The notes: generated by a model not told the origin, from the sequence alone. A DNA stretch of 64,000 nucleotides from Lactiplantibacillus plantarum EGD-AQ4 (GCF_000463075.2 NZ_AVAQ01000008.1:1-64000); one strand, 5' to 3'. Positions 9,698-20,679 are shown, numbered from the stretch's first letter. Numbers and translations: made by a program.

Positions 9698-10714
9698 CTA
9701 CTTTTCTAATCCGGTCGTCACACTGAAGTGGCGTTTTGCTTGTGGTTCCAACATAATTAACGTTCCAGCTTTGGTCGCAGCCGCCTTACCTTCTGGTGTA
9801 CTAGTGCCCGGTAAGGCAAACGCAGCAACTTGTTGGTCCGCGTTGTAGAGTAACCACCGCGTCACAATCGGAAACTGTTCAGTCTTAAACTTAGTTAAAA
9901 AGTTATGTGAGTCATCCAAATGCATTCTAAATTCGGCTTCATCGGTATACTGGGTTAAGTCGCGAGAGAAGAACACAATTTCGGGATCATAATGCGCTTC
10001 ATCCGTTAAATCATTGATCAATTCTCCGGATGCCTTTAGCTGGTCGTTATAGGCCAACCATGCATCAGTTGGATGGACGTGCGCTGGGACCGTTTGCCGG
10101 AGTTCAAATGCTTCATCGGGTAGATTCTGTTCAATATGAGCATTCTTAGCATAGGCATAATTCATATGGCACATATACTGAAGTGGCATCGCCTGTGCAT
10201 GCGACAAGTTCGTCACATCTAAGTTAATATCAAACAAACCAGAATTTGCGCGCATCATAACGGAAGGTTCACTTAAATAATGATCGCCGAAACCTTTGAC
10301 ATATTCAAAATCCGCGTGAATCGTCAACGTATCTTCACCAATCGTCAAATAGGCGTGGGCCATCTTACTGGTTGGAAATTCGCCGTGTAACTGATAATCG
10401 TCTTCAGGTGCAGGCGTTCCATTGCCTAGTAATCCGGACGTAAACTGGAAGCAGCCATACGTGTCGGCGATTCCTTTACCCGGCAATGGTTGGGAGAACA
10501 TATCTTTCATTTTCAAGGAAATACCGTCAAAGACTGCATCCCAGATAATCAATCCCATGAATGGCAGCACGACTAGTTCACCACGTTGGTTCGTCAGTCG
10601 CAGACCTTCTACTCCGGATGGATATAGAAATGTTTTAGCACTGAAATTATCATCTTGATAGAGTTCAAACTCTGATTGACTAAACATTTGGTGCGATAAC
10701 TTAATTGTTTTCAT
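9698..10714 (-). CDS. deoX: Aldose 1-epimerase-like protein, probable deoxyribose mutarotase (DeoX/DeoM type)
   Basis: 338 residues, predicted beta-rich and cytosolic. It resembles the DUF4432/galactose-mutarotase-like family: HGEFPTSKMAHAYLTIG, with a histidine typical of the sugar-binding site, and YMCHMNYAYAK, which carries a second histidine. Its length and its position between a FucP-family permease and a PfkB kinase match DeoX/DeoM of the enteric deoQKPX operon, whose product interconverts deoxyribose anomers. The start ATG overlaps the permease stop by four bases, which indicates translational coupling. The specific activity is inferred from context; membership of the mutarotase-like fold is more secure. 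Confidence 0.75.
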   Translation of the reverse strand: MKTIKLSHQMFSQSEFELYQDDNFSAKTFLYPSGVEGLRLTNQRGELVVLPFMGLIIWDAVFDGISLKMKDMFSQPLPGKGIADTYGCFQFTSGLLGNGTPAPEDDYQLHGEFPTSKMAHAYLTIGEDTLTIHADFEYVKGFGDHYLSEPSVMMRANSGLFDINLDVTNLSHAQAMPLQYMCHMNYAYAKNAHIEQNLPDEAFELRQTVPAHVHPTDAWLAYNDQLKASGELINDLTDEAHYDPEIVFFSRDLTQYTDEAEFRMHLDDSHNFLTKFKTEQFPIVTRWLLYNADQQVAAFALPGTSTPEGKAAATKAGTLIMLEPQAKRHFSVTTGLEK

Positions 10715-12075
10715 GATAGCTCCTCCATATGTGTGACTTCGCTCGCCGCTTGATGACGTTTGTAGTAACCAAGTGCATAACTACCGACAATTGCAAAACT
10801 AATAACATCAATAATGAATGACAACGATACAGAACCCGTCATATCGGCAATCAAGCCTTGAATCAGCGGCGTCACGGCACCACCAATAATCGACATGACG
10901 ACGATTGCGCCCGCAGTTTCCGTGTAGCGTTTATCAGTAACCGTATCCAGCGTTTGTGAATAAATCGTTGGCCATCCTGGACCGAACAAGCCACTCGCTA
11001 AAATCGTCAGATAGACCGCTGATTCATTAGGGACAAAGGTGACATAGGCTAACGCGAGGGTCCCCACTACTGAAAATCCAAATAGGACTTGCGCCGTTGC
11101 AAACCGTTTCATTAACGCGGTCGCTAGTAGTTTGCCGCAGAAGAACGCAATATAGGTGTAGATCATAAAGGTCGAAGCATCGCGCTCATTGATACGATTA
11201 CTAAAACTCATCGCCAAGTTGATCGTATAAGCCCAGACCGCCGTCTGCATGCCCATATAGACGAACTCCGTACCAATCCCCTTCATAAAGTCCTTATTAT
11301 GAATCAGATAACGTAGCGTTTCACCGACACCGGCTGATTTTGCAGCTGCTTCATCTGAACGTTGCTTAGGCTTGCCACTTGGAAACTGTGTCAAAACAAA
11401 GATAAAAATTGCAACGAGTAACACCATAATCAGATATTTATATGGGAGCAGTGTCTGCTGTAACATCCGCTGTCCATAGGCTAACCGAGCGGCACCATGC
11501 ATTTTAGCCATAGTCGTTGCCAGGCTGGCACCATCGTTGAAAATCAAATACTTACCCAGCAAAATCCCAACGACCGCACCGATTGGATAAAAGATTTGTG
11601 AAATATTTAGTCGCACGGTTGAGGCTGACTTAGGTCCCATCAACGTACTGAACGTATTCGCACTCGTCTCTAGAAAACTAAGCCCACATGCAATGGCAAA
11701 TAATGCAATTAAGAACACCCCGTATGTGGCTAAGTGAGACGCTGGGAAGAAGAGTAAGCAGCCAATCGTAAATAGGCTCAGTCCAATTACGATTGCTAAC
11801 TTATACGACGTCTTTTTGATGACCCGACTAGCTGGAATCGCAATGACGAAATAGCCCAGATAAAATGCACTGTTGACTAAGGCACTCGTCGCATTATTCA
11901 GTTCAAAAATGGTCTTAAATTGCGTAATTAAAATGTTATTTAAGCTGGCTGCCGCAGCCCACAAAGGAATGAGCAATGACAGTAACATGAACTGGAAAAT
12001 CGGTGTTTTATCCAAATAACCATCGTCTTGCTCATGGGCTGATAGCTTAATCACACCCCGAAATAACTTTTGCAT
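10711..12075 (-). CDS. deoP: FucP-family sugar:proton symporter, probable deoxyribose permease
   Basis: 454 residues with about twelve transmembrane segments, in the major facilitator superfamily. The opening FMLLSLLIPLWAAAASLNNILITQFK resembles L-fucose permease-like proteins. These import monosaccharides with protons. The neighbours (deoC, mutarotase, kinase) point to 2-deoxyribose, as for DeoP of Salmonella. AAGGAGGGGAACC precedes ATG at 12075. A cre-like site sits in the short gap to deoC, so uptake may also be under catabolite control. Confidence 0.85.
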   Translation of the reverse strand: MQKLFRGVIKLSAHEQDDGYLDKTPIFQFMLLSLLIPLWAAAASLNNILITQFKTIFELNNATSALVNSAFYLGYFVIAIPASRVIKKTSYKLAIVIGLSLFTIGCLLFFPASHLATYGVFLIALFAIACGLSFLETSANTFSTLMGPKSASTVRLNISQIFYPIGAVVGILLGKYLIFNDGASLATTMAKMHGAARLAYGQRMLQQTLLPYKYLIMVLLVAIFIFVLTQFPSGKPKQRSDEAAAKSAGVGETLRYLIHNKDFMKGIGTEFVYMGMQTAVWAYTINLAMSFSNRINERDASTFMIYTYIAFFCGKLLATALMKRFATAQVLFGFSVVGTLALAYVTFVPNESAVYLTILASGLFGPGWPTIYSQTLDTVTDKRYTETAGAIVVMSIIGGAVTPLIQGLIADMTGSVSLSFIIDVISFAIVGSYALGYYKRHQAASEVTHMEELS

Positions 12076-12090
12076 GGTTCCCCTCCTTGA

Positions 12091-12104
12091 TGTTAGCGCT
12101 TTCT
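12091..12104. promoter_or_regulatory. cre-like site between deoC and deoP
   Basis: The minus strand reads AGAAAGCGCTAACA, one mismatch at the first base from a typical catabolite responsive element (TGAAAGCGCTAACA). CcpA roadblock or repression at this point is an inference. Confidence 0.5.
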
Positions 12105-12141
12105 TTTATATTTGAATGGTGCCGGCACCATTCGATCATCA

Positions 12142-12789
12142 CTACTTACCAATAATTGCCATACTTGCTGATACACCGAGGCGCGTTGCTCCGGCATCAA
12201 TCATCGCTAACGCTTCATCACGCGTATGGATTCCCCCAGATGCTTTGACGCCGATTCGATCCTGAACGGCCCCCTTCATCAAACTGACGTCATGAACCGA
12301 AGCACCACGGGTTGAAAATCCAGTCGACGTCTTCACAAAGTCAGCGTGTGCATCCGCAACGATTTCACTAGCCTTAACGATTTCCCCATCCGTCAACAGC
12401 GCCGTTTCAATAATGACTTTGACCACCTTATTAGCTGCATGTCCAGCTGTTACCACGCTTTCAATATCTTGTTGAACGACATCATAGTGGCCGCCCTTCA
12501 ATTCGCCGATATTAATCACCATATCCAGCTCATCCACGCCGTCAGCAATCGCTTGCTTAGCTTCCGCAACTTTAATGGCGGTTGTATTCGCACCCAGTGG
12601 AAAACCAATCACGCATGCAGTCGCAACATCCGAACCAGCAAGTTGCGCATGGACGTGCTTGACCCAGTATGGATTGACCATGACTGAATAAAAATGATTT
12701 TCGAGTGCCTCGCGTACAGCCTGATCAATTTGTTGCTCAGTCGCTTCCGGTTTTAATAACGTGTGATCTAAATAACGATTCAATTTCAT
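12142..12789 (-). CDS. deoC: Deoxyribose-phosphate aldolase
   Basis: Cleaves 2-deoxyribose 5-phosphate to acetaldehyde and glyceraldehyde 3-phosphate. It is a 215-residue class I TIM-barrel aldolase of normal length. Visible motifs include [17 protein letters not shown], the Schiff-base region [11 protein letters not shown] and [16 protein letters not shown], whose lysine is the usual Schiff-base lysine, followed by [15 protein letters not shown]. It is the first gene of the operon, downstream of a promoter overlapped by a DeoR-type operator. It feeds deoxyribose from the downstream permease, mutarotase and kinase into glycolysis. Confidence 0.97.
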   Translation of the reverse strand: MKLNRYLDHTLLKPEATEQQIDQAVREALENHFYSVMVNPYWVKHVHAQLAGSDVATACVIGFPLGANTTAIKVAEAKQAIADGVDELDMVINIGELKGGHYDVVQQDIESVVTAGHAANKVVKVIIETALLTDGEIVKASEIVADAHADFVKTSTGFSTRGASVHDVSLMKGAVQDRIGVKASGGIHTRDEALAMIDAGATRLGVSASMAIIGK

Positions 12790-12824
12790 GATTAATGAAA
12801 CCCCTTTCTTTTTTCAACAACCTC

Positions 12825-12877
12825 AGTATATCATGAATTGAACATTTGTAAACACACTGTTTAAAATTTTGTTCAAT
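12825..12877 (-). promoter_or_regulatory. deoC promoter with DeoR-type operator
   Basis: An inverted repeat ATTGAACA (12837-12844) and TGTTCAAT (12870-12877) closely resembles the ATTGAACA-type site bound by Bacillus subtilis DeoR. On the minus strand a -35 TTTACA (12847-12852) and a -10 TATACT (12825-12830) are 16 bases apart, so one half-site lies between them. A plus-strand TATACT at 12891-12896 with TTGTTC at 12869-12874 could drive deoR, giving shared control. Confidence 0.75.
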
Positions 12878-13103
12878 TCGGCGTTTATGCTATACTGAAA
12901 CAGGTTACCAACAGCGGGTTGTTCAGCAATCAGATTCAGGTTCATCTGACCAGATATCCGCACTACTATCGCCTTTATCTGCTAGAAAACGGTTTGTTTG
13001 ATCAACTTATTAGCAGCTGAATAAACCAATATGATTTCAAAAATGATTAATCATAAATTAACGAATACAATTAAAGTGTTATTCACAGATTGGAAGTCAG
13101 AAT

Positions 13104-14054
13104 ATGGAAAAAGCAATCAATCAAGATAAGGTAAAACTCGCCTTGAAGGTCTGCCACCTCTACTATGAGGATGGCCTCAGCCAAAGTGATATTGGCAAGC
13201 AACTCCAAATTTCTCGACCGACAATTTCAAGACTCCTAAGTTATGCCAAAGATACTGGCCTGGTTAAGATTGAAATTGCCGATCCATTGAAAGATTTAGG
13301 GACTTTAGCGCAACAATTGGAACAAAAATATCATTTAAAAAAGGTCCTGATTAGTTTTGATGCCAGCAATGACAGTCAACTCATCAACGAAAAACTCGGA
13401 GAACTGACTGCTGATTATCTGCAAACCATCGTGCAAGACCACGATTCCATCGGGATTAGCTGGGGGAAGACCATCAAAGCGGTTGCTGATCATTTGCATA
13501 TTAGTACCCGTAACGACGTCCGCATCGTTCAATTAAAGGGAAGTGTCGCTGCCTCTGATATGAACAACTTTGCCAACGATATCGTCACCAAATTCAGCGC
13601 GGCCTATCATACTAATGCAGTGACGCTACCGCTTCCGGTAATTTTTGATGACCCCGTCACTAAAAAAATCGTCCTCGACGATCGCTTTATTTCCCAAATC
13701 ATCAAAGCCGGCGAAGCGACTAATATTGCCCTATTTACCAGCGGAACCGTGCGCTCGGATGCGATGTTATTCAATCTAGGCTATCTAAACGATGTAGAAA
13801 TCAAACGACTCCAATCTTCTTCTGTTGGTGATATCGTCTCGCGGTTTATTACCAAAGACGGGACCATTGCAGACTCCGCAATCAATGCGCGTACTGTCGG
13901 GATTCAGTTGGAAGCACTCAAACATAAAAAATACGCGATCCTGGTAGCAGGCTCTAGTCGGAAAGTGCCATCCATTCACGGTGCCTTAATGGGTGGCTAT
14001 GCCAATGTCTTGATTACTGATAGCCAATCCGCTACCGCATTGTTGGCACTTTAA
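13104..14054 (+). CDS. deoR: SorC/DeoR-family transcriptional regulator of the deoxyribose operon
   Basis: 316 residues. The N-terminal helix-turn-helix (DGLSQSDIGKQLQISRPTISRLLSYAKDTGL) is followed by a SorC-type sugar-phosphate-binding domain (KDLGTLAQQLEQKYHLKKVLI, then DSIGISWGKTIKAVADHL and an effector-site-like VGIQLEALKHKKYAILVAGSSRK). This is the architecture of Bacillus subtilis DeoR, which represses dra-nupC-pdp and releases DNA on binding deoxyribose 5-phosphate. It is transcribed away from deoC, with the ATTGAACA inverted repeat between them, so autoregulation plus operon repression is likely. The start ATG at 13104 follows TTGGAAGTCAGAAT. Confidence 0.88.
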   Translation: MEKAINQDKVKLALKVCHLYYEDGLSQSDIGKQLQISRPTISRLLSYAKDTGLVKIEIADPLKDLGTLAQQLEQKYHLKKVLISFDASNDSQLINEKLGELTADYLQTIVQDHDSIGISWGKTIKAVADHLHISTRNDVRIVQLKGSVAASDMNNFANDIVTKFSAAYHTNAVTLPLPVIFDDPVTKKIVLDDRFISQIIKAGEATNIALFTSGTVRSDAMLFNLGYLNDVEIKRLQSSSVGDIVSRFITKDGTIADSAINARTVGIQLEALKHKKYAILVAGSSRKVPSIHGALMGGYANVLITDSQSATALLAL

Positions 14055-14076
14055 TATTTCAAGCCCCCCCAACCAC

Positions 14077-14119
14077 GCAAAAACGCGTACCAGCCGTTCC
14101 AGCTAGTACGCGTTTTTGC
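14077..14119. terminator. Bidirectional terminator between deoR and pyrG
   Basis: Complementary arms GCAAAAACGCGTAC (14077-14090) and GTACGCGTTTTTGC (14106-14119) give T runs in both directions, serving the convergent deoR and pyrG genes. Confidence 0.85.
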
Positions 14120-14137
14120 AACACTTATATTTCGAAT

Positions 14138-15907
<1,770 letters not shown>

Positions 15908-15925
15908 GGAAAAATCCTGAAAAGC

Positions 15926-16534
15926 TTATTTTGATTCGTCTTCATCTTCGTCATCGTAGTCGTCATCATCATCGTCATTTAACTCTGATAATTGGCCTTC
16001 GATGCCATCTGGCAATGTCTCATCAGCAACGTCGTCATCCGTATCATCAACACCAGCAAGTTCATCGTACTTGCTGCTTGCTGAATCATCGTCATCGTCG
16101 TCCTGATCATCATCGTCATCATAATTGTCGTCATCTTCGGGATCGTCGTCATCATAATCGATCACGTCGTCATCATCCCCGGCGTCAGCCAAGAAGGCGT
16201 TGACCTTCTTACGCTTCTTGCGCTTTGGCCGATCTTCATCTTCGTCATCATCCGTATGGATAACAGCTTCGTCAATGGATTCAAATGGGTACCATGCACG
16301 CAGGCCCCACATATTGTCACCGAGCGAAATGAAACTACCATCGATATTAAGATCGGTATAAAATTGTGATAAACGCTCCCGAATTTCTTCGTCGCTTTTA
16401 CCTAAATATGATTGCACAGCGTTGGTCAAATCGGCAAAAGCCATCACATCACCATGTTGTGATAAGATTGCGTGAGCAACCTCGATTAAAGATAATTCGG
16501 ACTTTTTTTGTCCATCAAATTGTTTTAGTTCCAA
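15926..16534 (-). CDS. rpoE: RNA polymerase delta subunit
   Basis: 202 residues from a TTG start at 16534, which gives MELKQFDGQKKSELSLIEVA, the usual delta N-terminus. GGAAAGGACG lies upstream; the longer frame to 16555 is not supported. The N-terminal 90 residues form the HARE-HTH-like domain (ending NMWGLRAWYPFESIDEA). The remainder is a disordered, extremely acidic tail of Asp/Glu runs with one basic patch (PKRKKRKKVNAF). Delta displaces nucleic acids from RNA polymerase and increases recycling and promoter selectivity. The repetitive GAT codons produce long shadow frames on the other strand. Confidence 0.95.
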   Translation of the reverse strand: MELKQFDGQKKSELSLIEVAHAILSQHGDVMAFADLTNAVQSYLGKSDEEIRERLSQFYTDLNIDGSFISLGDNMWGLRAWYPFESIDEAVIHTDDDEDEDRPKRKKRKKVNAFLADAGDDDDVIDYDDDDPEDDDNYDDDDDQDDDDDDSASSKYDELAGVDDTDDDVADETLPDGIEGQLSELNDDDDDDYDDEDEDESK

Positions 16535-16578
16535 ACTGGTGCACGTCCTTTCCACAGTTTATAGTACATCATACCAAA

Positions 16579-17019
16579 TTAAGCCGTGAATTGCAATCGC
16601 AACTTGTAGTTACCAAGTAGTTGTTCTCCAGCGTATAAATCGTAATCGACATTCACTTCACCAGAAAATGGCCGCTCACGTAGCCGAACCCGTAACATCG
16701 GCGTCACGGTCTCAACTGGTAGCATGCCCATCGGTGTCTGGTAGTGAGCCCGCACCCGTTTGCCATTCGAAAAATGTAACCGCAAGCGATTCTCGGCACT
16801 GCGAGTCAGGACCACGTCACCATTCGTCGCTAATTTGATGGTCACCGGAATCGGATCAGGCTCGTCATCATTGACTTCCTTGTAGCGCAAATAAAATGCG
16901 CCACCCATTTGAACCAGTTGACCATCGACATCTAACGCATAGTTGGCCGTCTCACCATCTTGGCGCGCCCGCGTCTCCAAATGAATGGCGACTGGAACGC
17001 CAGTTGTTAAATCATCCAT
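16579..17019 (-). CDS. ywiB: DUF1934 family beta-barrel protein (YwiB-like)
   Basis: About 146 residues of the DUF1934/YwiB family, calycin-like beta-barrel proteins of unknown function. Alternating hydrophobic strands are evident (VPVAIHLETRARQD, GGAFYLRYKEV, NVDYDLYAGEQLLGNYKLRLQF). The frame stays open upstream to 17076, but ATG at 17019 (MDDLTTGVPVAIHLET) has GGGAGGTCCAAGC just before it. It is 44 bases upstream of rpoE in the same direction, so they probably form one operon, an arrangement also seen in Bacillus. No catalytic residues can be proposed. Confidence 0.8.
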   Translation of the reverse strand: MDDLTTGVPVAIHLETRARQDGETANYALDVDGQLVQMGGAFYLRYKEVNDDEPDPIPVTIKLATNGDVVLTRSAENRLRLHFSNGKRVRAHYQTPMGMLPVETVTPMLRVRLRERPFSGEVNVDYDLYAGEQLLGNYKLRLQFTA

Positions 17020-17398
17020 GCTTGGACCTCCCGTTATTAATAGAAATGACACGCTGAAACGCCCGTCGCGGATCACCGTGTTATCGTCCCTTTATATCCT
17101 AAAACTTCCTGTTCAATTATAAGCCATTCGCACTGAAATAACTAAGAATTAACCTAAGAAATCCTGCCGACTATTCAGTGACTTATTCACCTCATGCCCA
17201 CCCTCAGCACACCGCCATCCGATGGGTTACACCTTTAAAACTCGGCATAACCGGGTCCAACCAGCTGTCATCAACTAAAACAATTGGACCGACCCAATGC
17301 AACCGCTTTGCATTTCTAGTATAATTAATAATGATACGGGCAATGATGGCGGTTCAGCCACCCATTGCTTGGTAATAGCGACTAACGGGGTGACCTTT

Positions 17399-18208
17399 GT
17401 GACAGAACCAACCATTGCAACTTTGAGTCAAAATTATGAACCAGCAGCGATGCTCGACAGTTTTGCGTATACGAACGCCTTACTTTGGCTGACCGCCAAT
17501 CGACAGCAGCCAATCGTCCACTTCTGGCAACTGCAGCCAACCGTGATTCTCGGCTTACTAGACCAACGTTTGCCACAATTACCGGCTGGGCTAGCCTACT
17601 TGCACCAGGCTGGGTATCAGGTGATGCTGCGCAACTCTGGGGGCTTAGCCGTCGTGGCCGACCCCGGCGTCCTGAACGTCTCGCTATTTCTCCCCGCTGA
17701 ACGCGACCGCTATTCGATTACTGAAGCTTATCAACTGATGGTCGATTACGTGCGGGCAGTCTGGCCGACGCTCAAGATCGATACCGGCGAAATCACCCAA
17801 TCTTATTGCCCTGGCGATTACGACTTGAGCATTGCTGGGCGGAAAATTGCCGGCATGTCACAACGTCGAACGGCCGACGCGCTAGTCATCATGCTATACG
17901 TCAGCATCAATGGCAATCAGACCGCGCGTAGCCAACTGATCCAGCAATTTTATCAGCTTAGTCTGGCCGGCAAGTCAGATGCCCGTTTTCCAACCGTCGA
18001 CCCGAACGTCATGACGACGGTCGCGGAACAACTCGATCCCACGTACACGGTCAAACAAGCCCAGGCCCAGTTTGTTCACGTGCTCGCCCAGGACGGCACG
18101 GTCGATTCAACCAGTCTACCGCTCGTGACCGAGGAGCCCGAATTTCAAGCCCATTTAAGTCAGGCCTATCGCCAAATGCAACGCCGCCAACAACGCTTGC
18201 ATCATTGA
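17399..18208 (+). CDS. lipL: BPL/LPL-family lipoyl/octanoyl transferase (LipL-like)
   Basis: About 269 residues with the biotin/lipoate protein ligase fold (NSGGLAVVADPGVLNVSLFLP, then DLSIAGRKIAGMSQRR with the usual lysine of the family). A cysteine in TQSYCPGDYDL occupies the region of the catalytic Cys of LipL (octanoyl-[GcvH]:protein N-octanoyltransferase), so amidotransfer of octanoyl or lipoyl groups is more likely than ATP-dependent ligation. The open frame begins at 17297, but a TATAAT box lies at 17320-17325 inside that extension. GTG at 17399, after AACGGGGTGACCTTT, is therefore the likelier start. Lipoate scavenging is the inferred pathway. Confidence 0.8.
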   Translation: MTEPTIATLSQNYEPAAMLDSFAYTNALLWLTANRQQPIVHFWQLQPTVILGLLDQRLPQLPAGLAYLHQAGYQVMLRNSGGLAVVADPGVLNVSLFLPAERDRYSITEAYQLMVDYVRAVWPTLKIDTGEITQSYCPGDYDLSIAGRKIAGMSQRRTADALVIMLYVSINGNQTARSQLIQQFYQLSLAGKSDARFPTVDPNVMTTVAEQLDPTYTVKQAQAQFVHVLAQDGTVDSTSLPLVTEEPEFQAHLSQAYRQMQRRQQRLHH

Positions 18209-18335
18209 AATCTTGAAACCTTGAAGCCTTGAAAAAATGAACGACTGGAAAAATGAACCTTTGAAAAAATGAAAGTCTGAAAAACTAAAAGTCCGAAAAA
18301 CCGCAAGTCTGCAAGATTGAAAGACTGAAAGAAGG
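18209..18335 (+). repeat. Degenerate short tandem repeat upstream of ywfO
   Basis: About 127 bases made of roughly a dozen imperfect 8-14-base units of the form CTTGAAA, CTGAAAAA or TGAAAAAATGAA. It is purine-rich on the plus strand and lies between lipL and the HD-domain gene. No hairpin or frame explains it. It probably reflects slippage expansion. Confidence 0.6.
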
Positions 18336-18342
18336 AATTAAT

Positions 18343-19695
18343 TTGGCCTATCGTCAACAATTATTACCCATGGAGAAAGTTTTCCGGGACCCCGTCCATG
18401 ATTATATTTATATCCAACATCAAGTTATTCTGGATTTGATCAACACTTCGGAGTTCCAACGTCTGCGCCGCATCAAGCAACTGGGAACGACTTCGCTCAC
18501 TTTCCACGGCGCCGAACATTCCCGCTTTGGTCATTGCCTCGGCGTTTACGAAATCACGCGCCGAATCTGTGATAATTTTGAACGCAACTATCCGACCCAG
18601 ACGCCTGGCGATGGCGGCTGGGATGATCACGAACGGCTGGTTGCGCTGTGTGCAGCCTTATTACATGACATCGGTCACGGCCCTTATTCACACACCTTCG
18701 AGCACATCTTCCACACGGACCACGAAGCTTTAACGGTACAAATCCTTACCTCGCCAGAAACGGAAGTCAATCAGGTCTTGCGGCAAGTCTCACCAGATTT
18801 TCCAGCGCAAGTCGCCGCCGTTATTCAAAAGACGTACCCAAATCCACAGGTCGTTCAGATGATTTCTAGTCAAATCGACGCCGACCGCATGGATTACCTG
18901 CTGCGGGATTCCTACTTTACCGGGACCAACTATGGTAACTTCGACTTGACGCGGATTCTGCGGGTCATGAAGCCCTATTCAGGCGGGATCACGTTCGCCA
19001 TGGAAGGCATGCACGCCGTTGAAGACTACATCGTCAGCCGCTTTCAAATGTACATGCAAGTCTATTTCCATCCGGTCTCACGGTCAATGGAAGTCATCTT
19101 GGACCGGCTATTAGAGCGGGCCAACGACTTGTACCAAAGTCACGCGGCGGATGCTGAAGCGACGCCGGTCATGTTACTGCCGTTCTTCAACAATCACTTT
19201 ACGCTCCACGATTACTTACGTTTAGACGACGGTGTCCTCAACACTTATTTCAGTCACTGGCGCGATAGTCACGACCAAATCTTGGCCGACCTCGCCACCC
19301 GGTTCCTAGATCGGCGACCACTAAAATCAGCACGGGTCGATACCACGACGCAGCCGCTGATTCCGGACTTACAGCGTTTGATCGAACAAGCCGGATTTGA
19401 CGCCCACTACTACACGGATACCAACGACAGCTATGATTTGCCGTACGACGCCTACGACCCGAAAATGAAGAAACCGCGGACGCAAATTGAACTGATGCAA
19501 AAGGACGGCTCGCTCTTAGAACTGTCGACCGTCAGCGATCTGGTCCGGGCAATCACCGGCAAGGTTTCGGGGGACCAACGTTTCTTCTTCCCGAAAGAAA
19601 TGCTCAGTGAAAACGCCGATAGCGATTTATTTAAACCCATTTATCAAGAATTTCAGCAATATATTTTGAACGATCGCCTGGTCGTTCCACACTAA
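18343..19695 (+). CDS. ywfO: HD-domain phosphohydrolase (YwfO-like)
   Basis: 450 residues, cytosolic, SAMHD1/dGTPase-like HD superfamily. Metal ligands are visible in order: HSRFGHCLGVYEI (His), LLHDIGHGPYSHTFEH (the HD pair plus a further His) and SSQIDADRMDYLLRDS (Asp). Bacillus YwfO and enterococcal relatives hydrolyse nucleoside triphosphates, and the Enterococcus homologue is a dNTPase. The start is TTG at 18343 after GAAAGAAGGAATTAAT; the later ATG at 18370 would remove conserved sequence (LLPMEKVFRDPVHDYI). The gene follows lipL and precedes the Cof phosphatase by 18 bases, so the three may be one operon. Confidence 0.88.
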   Translation: MAYRQQLLPMEKVFRDPVHDYIYIQHQVILDLINTSEFQRLRRIKQLGTTSLTFHGAEHSRFGHCLGVYEITRRICDNFERNYPTQTPGDGGWDDHERLVALCAALLHDIGHGPYSHTFEHIFHTDHEALTVQILTSPETEVNQVLRQVSPDFPAQVAAVIQKTYPNPQVVQMISSQIDADRMDYLLRDSYFTGTNYGNFDLTRILRVMKPYSGGITFAMEGMHAVEDYIVSRFQMYMQVYFHPVSRSMEVILDRLLERANDLYQSHAADAEATPVMLLPFFNNHFTLHDYLRLDDGVLNTYFSHWRDSHDQILADLATRFLDRRPLKSARVDTTTQPLIPDLQRLIEQAGFDAHYYTDTNDSYDLPYDAYDPKMKKPRTQIELMQKDGSLLELSTVSDLVRAITGKVSGDQRFFFPKEMLSENADSDLFKPIYQEFQQYILNDRLVVPH

Positions 19696-19713
19696 TTTTG
19701 GAGGAATCAGTAC

Positions 19714-20526
19714 ATGTCAGTTAAACTTATTGCCATCGATATGGACGGCACCTTGCTCAACGAACACAGCGAACTCAATCCCGCGACGATTCAAGCCGTC
19801 CGCGACGCCAATGCTCAGGGCATCAAAGTCGTTATTTGTACCGGCCGACCATTGAGCGGCGTCACCCCATTTTTACAACAACTGGGTATCGCCGGTGAAC
19901 ACAACTATGTCATCACTTTCAACGGGTCGATGGTTCAAACGATCCCTGGTAAAATCATCACTGGACTGACACTTTCGCATAATGACTACATTGACATCGA
20001 AACGTTAAGTCGTAAGCTCAACGTGCATTGCCATGTCGAAAGCGAAGACCACATTTATACGGCGAACCGGAATATCAGCCCGTACACGGTCGGCGAAAGC
20101 TCACTGGTCAATATGCCAATTCGCTACCGAACGCCTGAAGAGATGCGGCCAGACTTACCAATCGTCAAATGCATGTTCATTGACCATCAACCGTTACTGG
20201 ATGCGGCCATCAAGGCACTACCTGCAGACATCTCAGAACGATTCACCATTGTGCGTTCGGAACCTTATTTCTTGGAATTCCTGAATCCAGAAGCTAGCAA
20301 AGGAAACGCCTTGCGCACGCTTGCAGACCACCTTCACCTGTCTGCAGATGAGGTCATGGCAATTGGTGACCAGGGGAATGATTTGAGCATGCTCGAATAC
20401 GCCACAAACAGTGTCGCGATGGGCAATGCCATTGATGAAGCCAAACAAATCGCTCGCTACGAAACCAAGACCAACGTGGAAGACGGCGTTGCGCACGCGA
20501 TTCGCACTTGGGCCTTAGCTGAATAA
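19714..20526 (+). CDS. Cof-type HAD-superfamily phosphatase (YidA-like)
   Basis: 270 residues with all HAD motifs: DMDGTLLN near the N-terminus (nucleophile Asp), CTGRP (motif II region), the lysine region of ASKGNALRTLADHL, and GDQGNDLSMLEYA (metal-binding acidic motif IV). The C2-type cap between residues 85 and 190 places it in the Cof/YidA group, which dephosphorylates sugar phosphates and flavin-type phosphates with broad specificity. TTGGAGGAATCAGTAC precedes ATG at 19714, 18 bases after the HD gene. The physiological substrate cannot be read from sequence. Confidence 0.92.
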   Translation: MSVKLIAIDMDGTLLNEHSELNPATIQAVRDANAQGIKVVICTGRPLSGVTPFLQQLGIAGEHNYVITFNGSMVQTIPGKIITGLTLSHNDYIDIETLSRKLNVHCHVESEDHIYTANRNISPYTVGESSLVNMPIRYRTPEEMRPDLPIVKCMFIDHQPLLDAAIKALPADISERFTIVRSEPYFLEFLNPEASKGNALRTLADHLHLSADEVMAIGDQGNDLSMLEYATNSVAMGNAIDEAKQIARYETKTNVEDGVAHAIRTWALAE

Positions 20527-20679
20527 TCCGGGGTAATCGGTGCCAAATGACTTGTTAGGCGAGCTGTTTGAACACGCCACCCAATTGGACAGCAACTGCT
20601 TGAACGCGTCTAGCAGGCGTTGAACGTCCAATACTCGAATTCGACGAGCCACTCATTGTCGGGTTAAAAATAGGACTAC

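Noticed and set aside
15931-16203. Histidine/arginine-rich frame opposite rpoE
   Set aside because: Shadow of the Asp-rich codons of the RNA polymerase delta tail.
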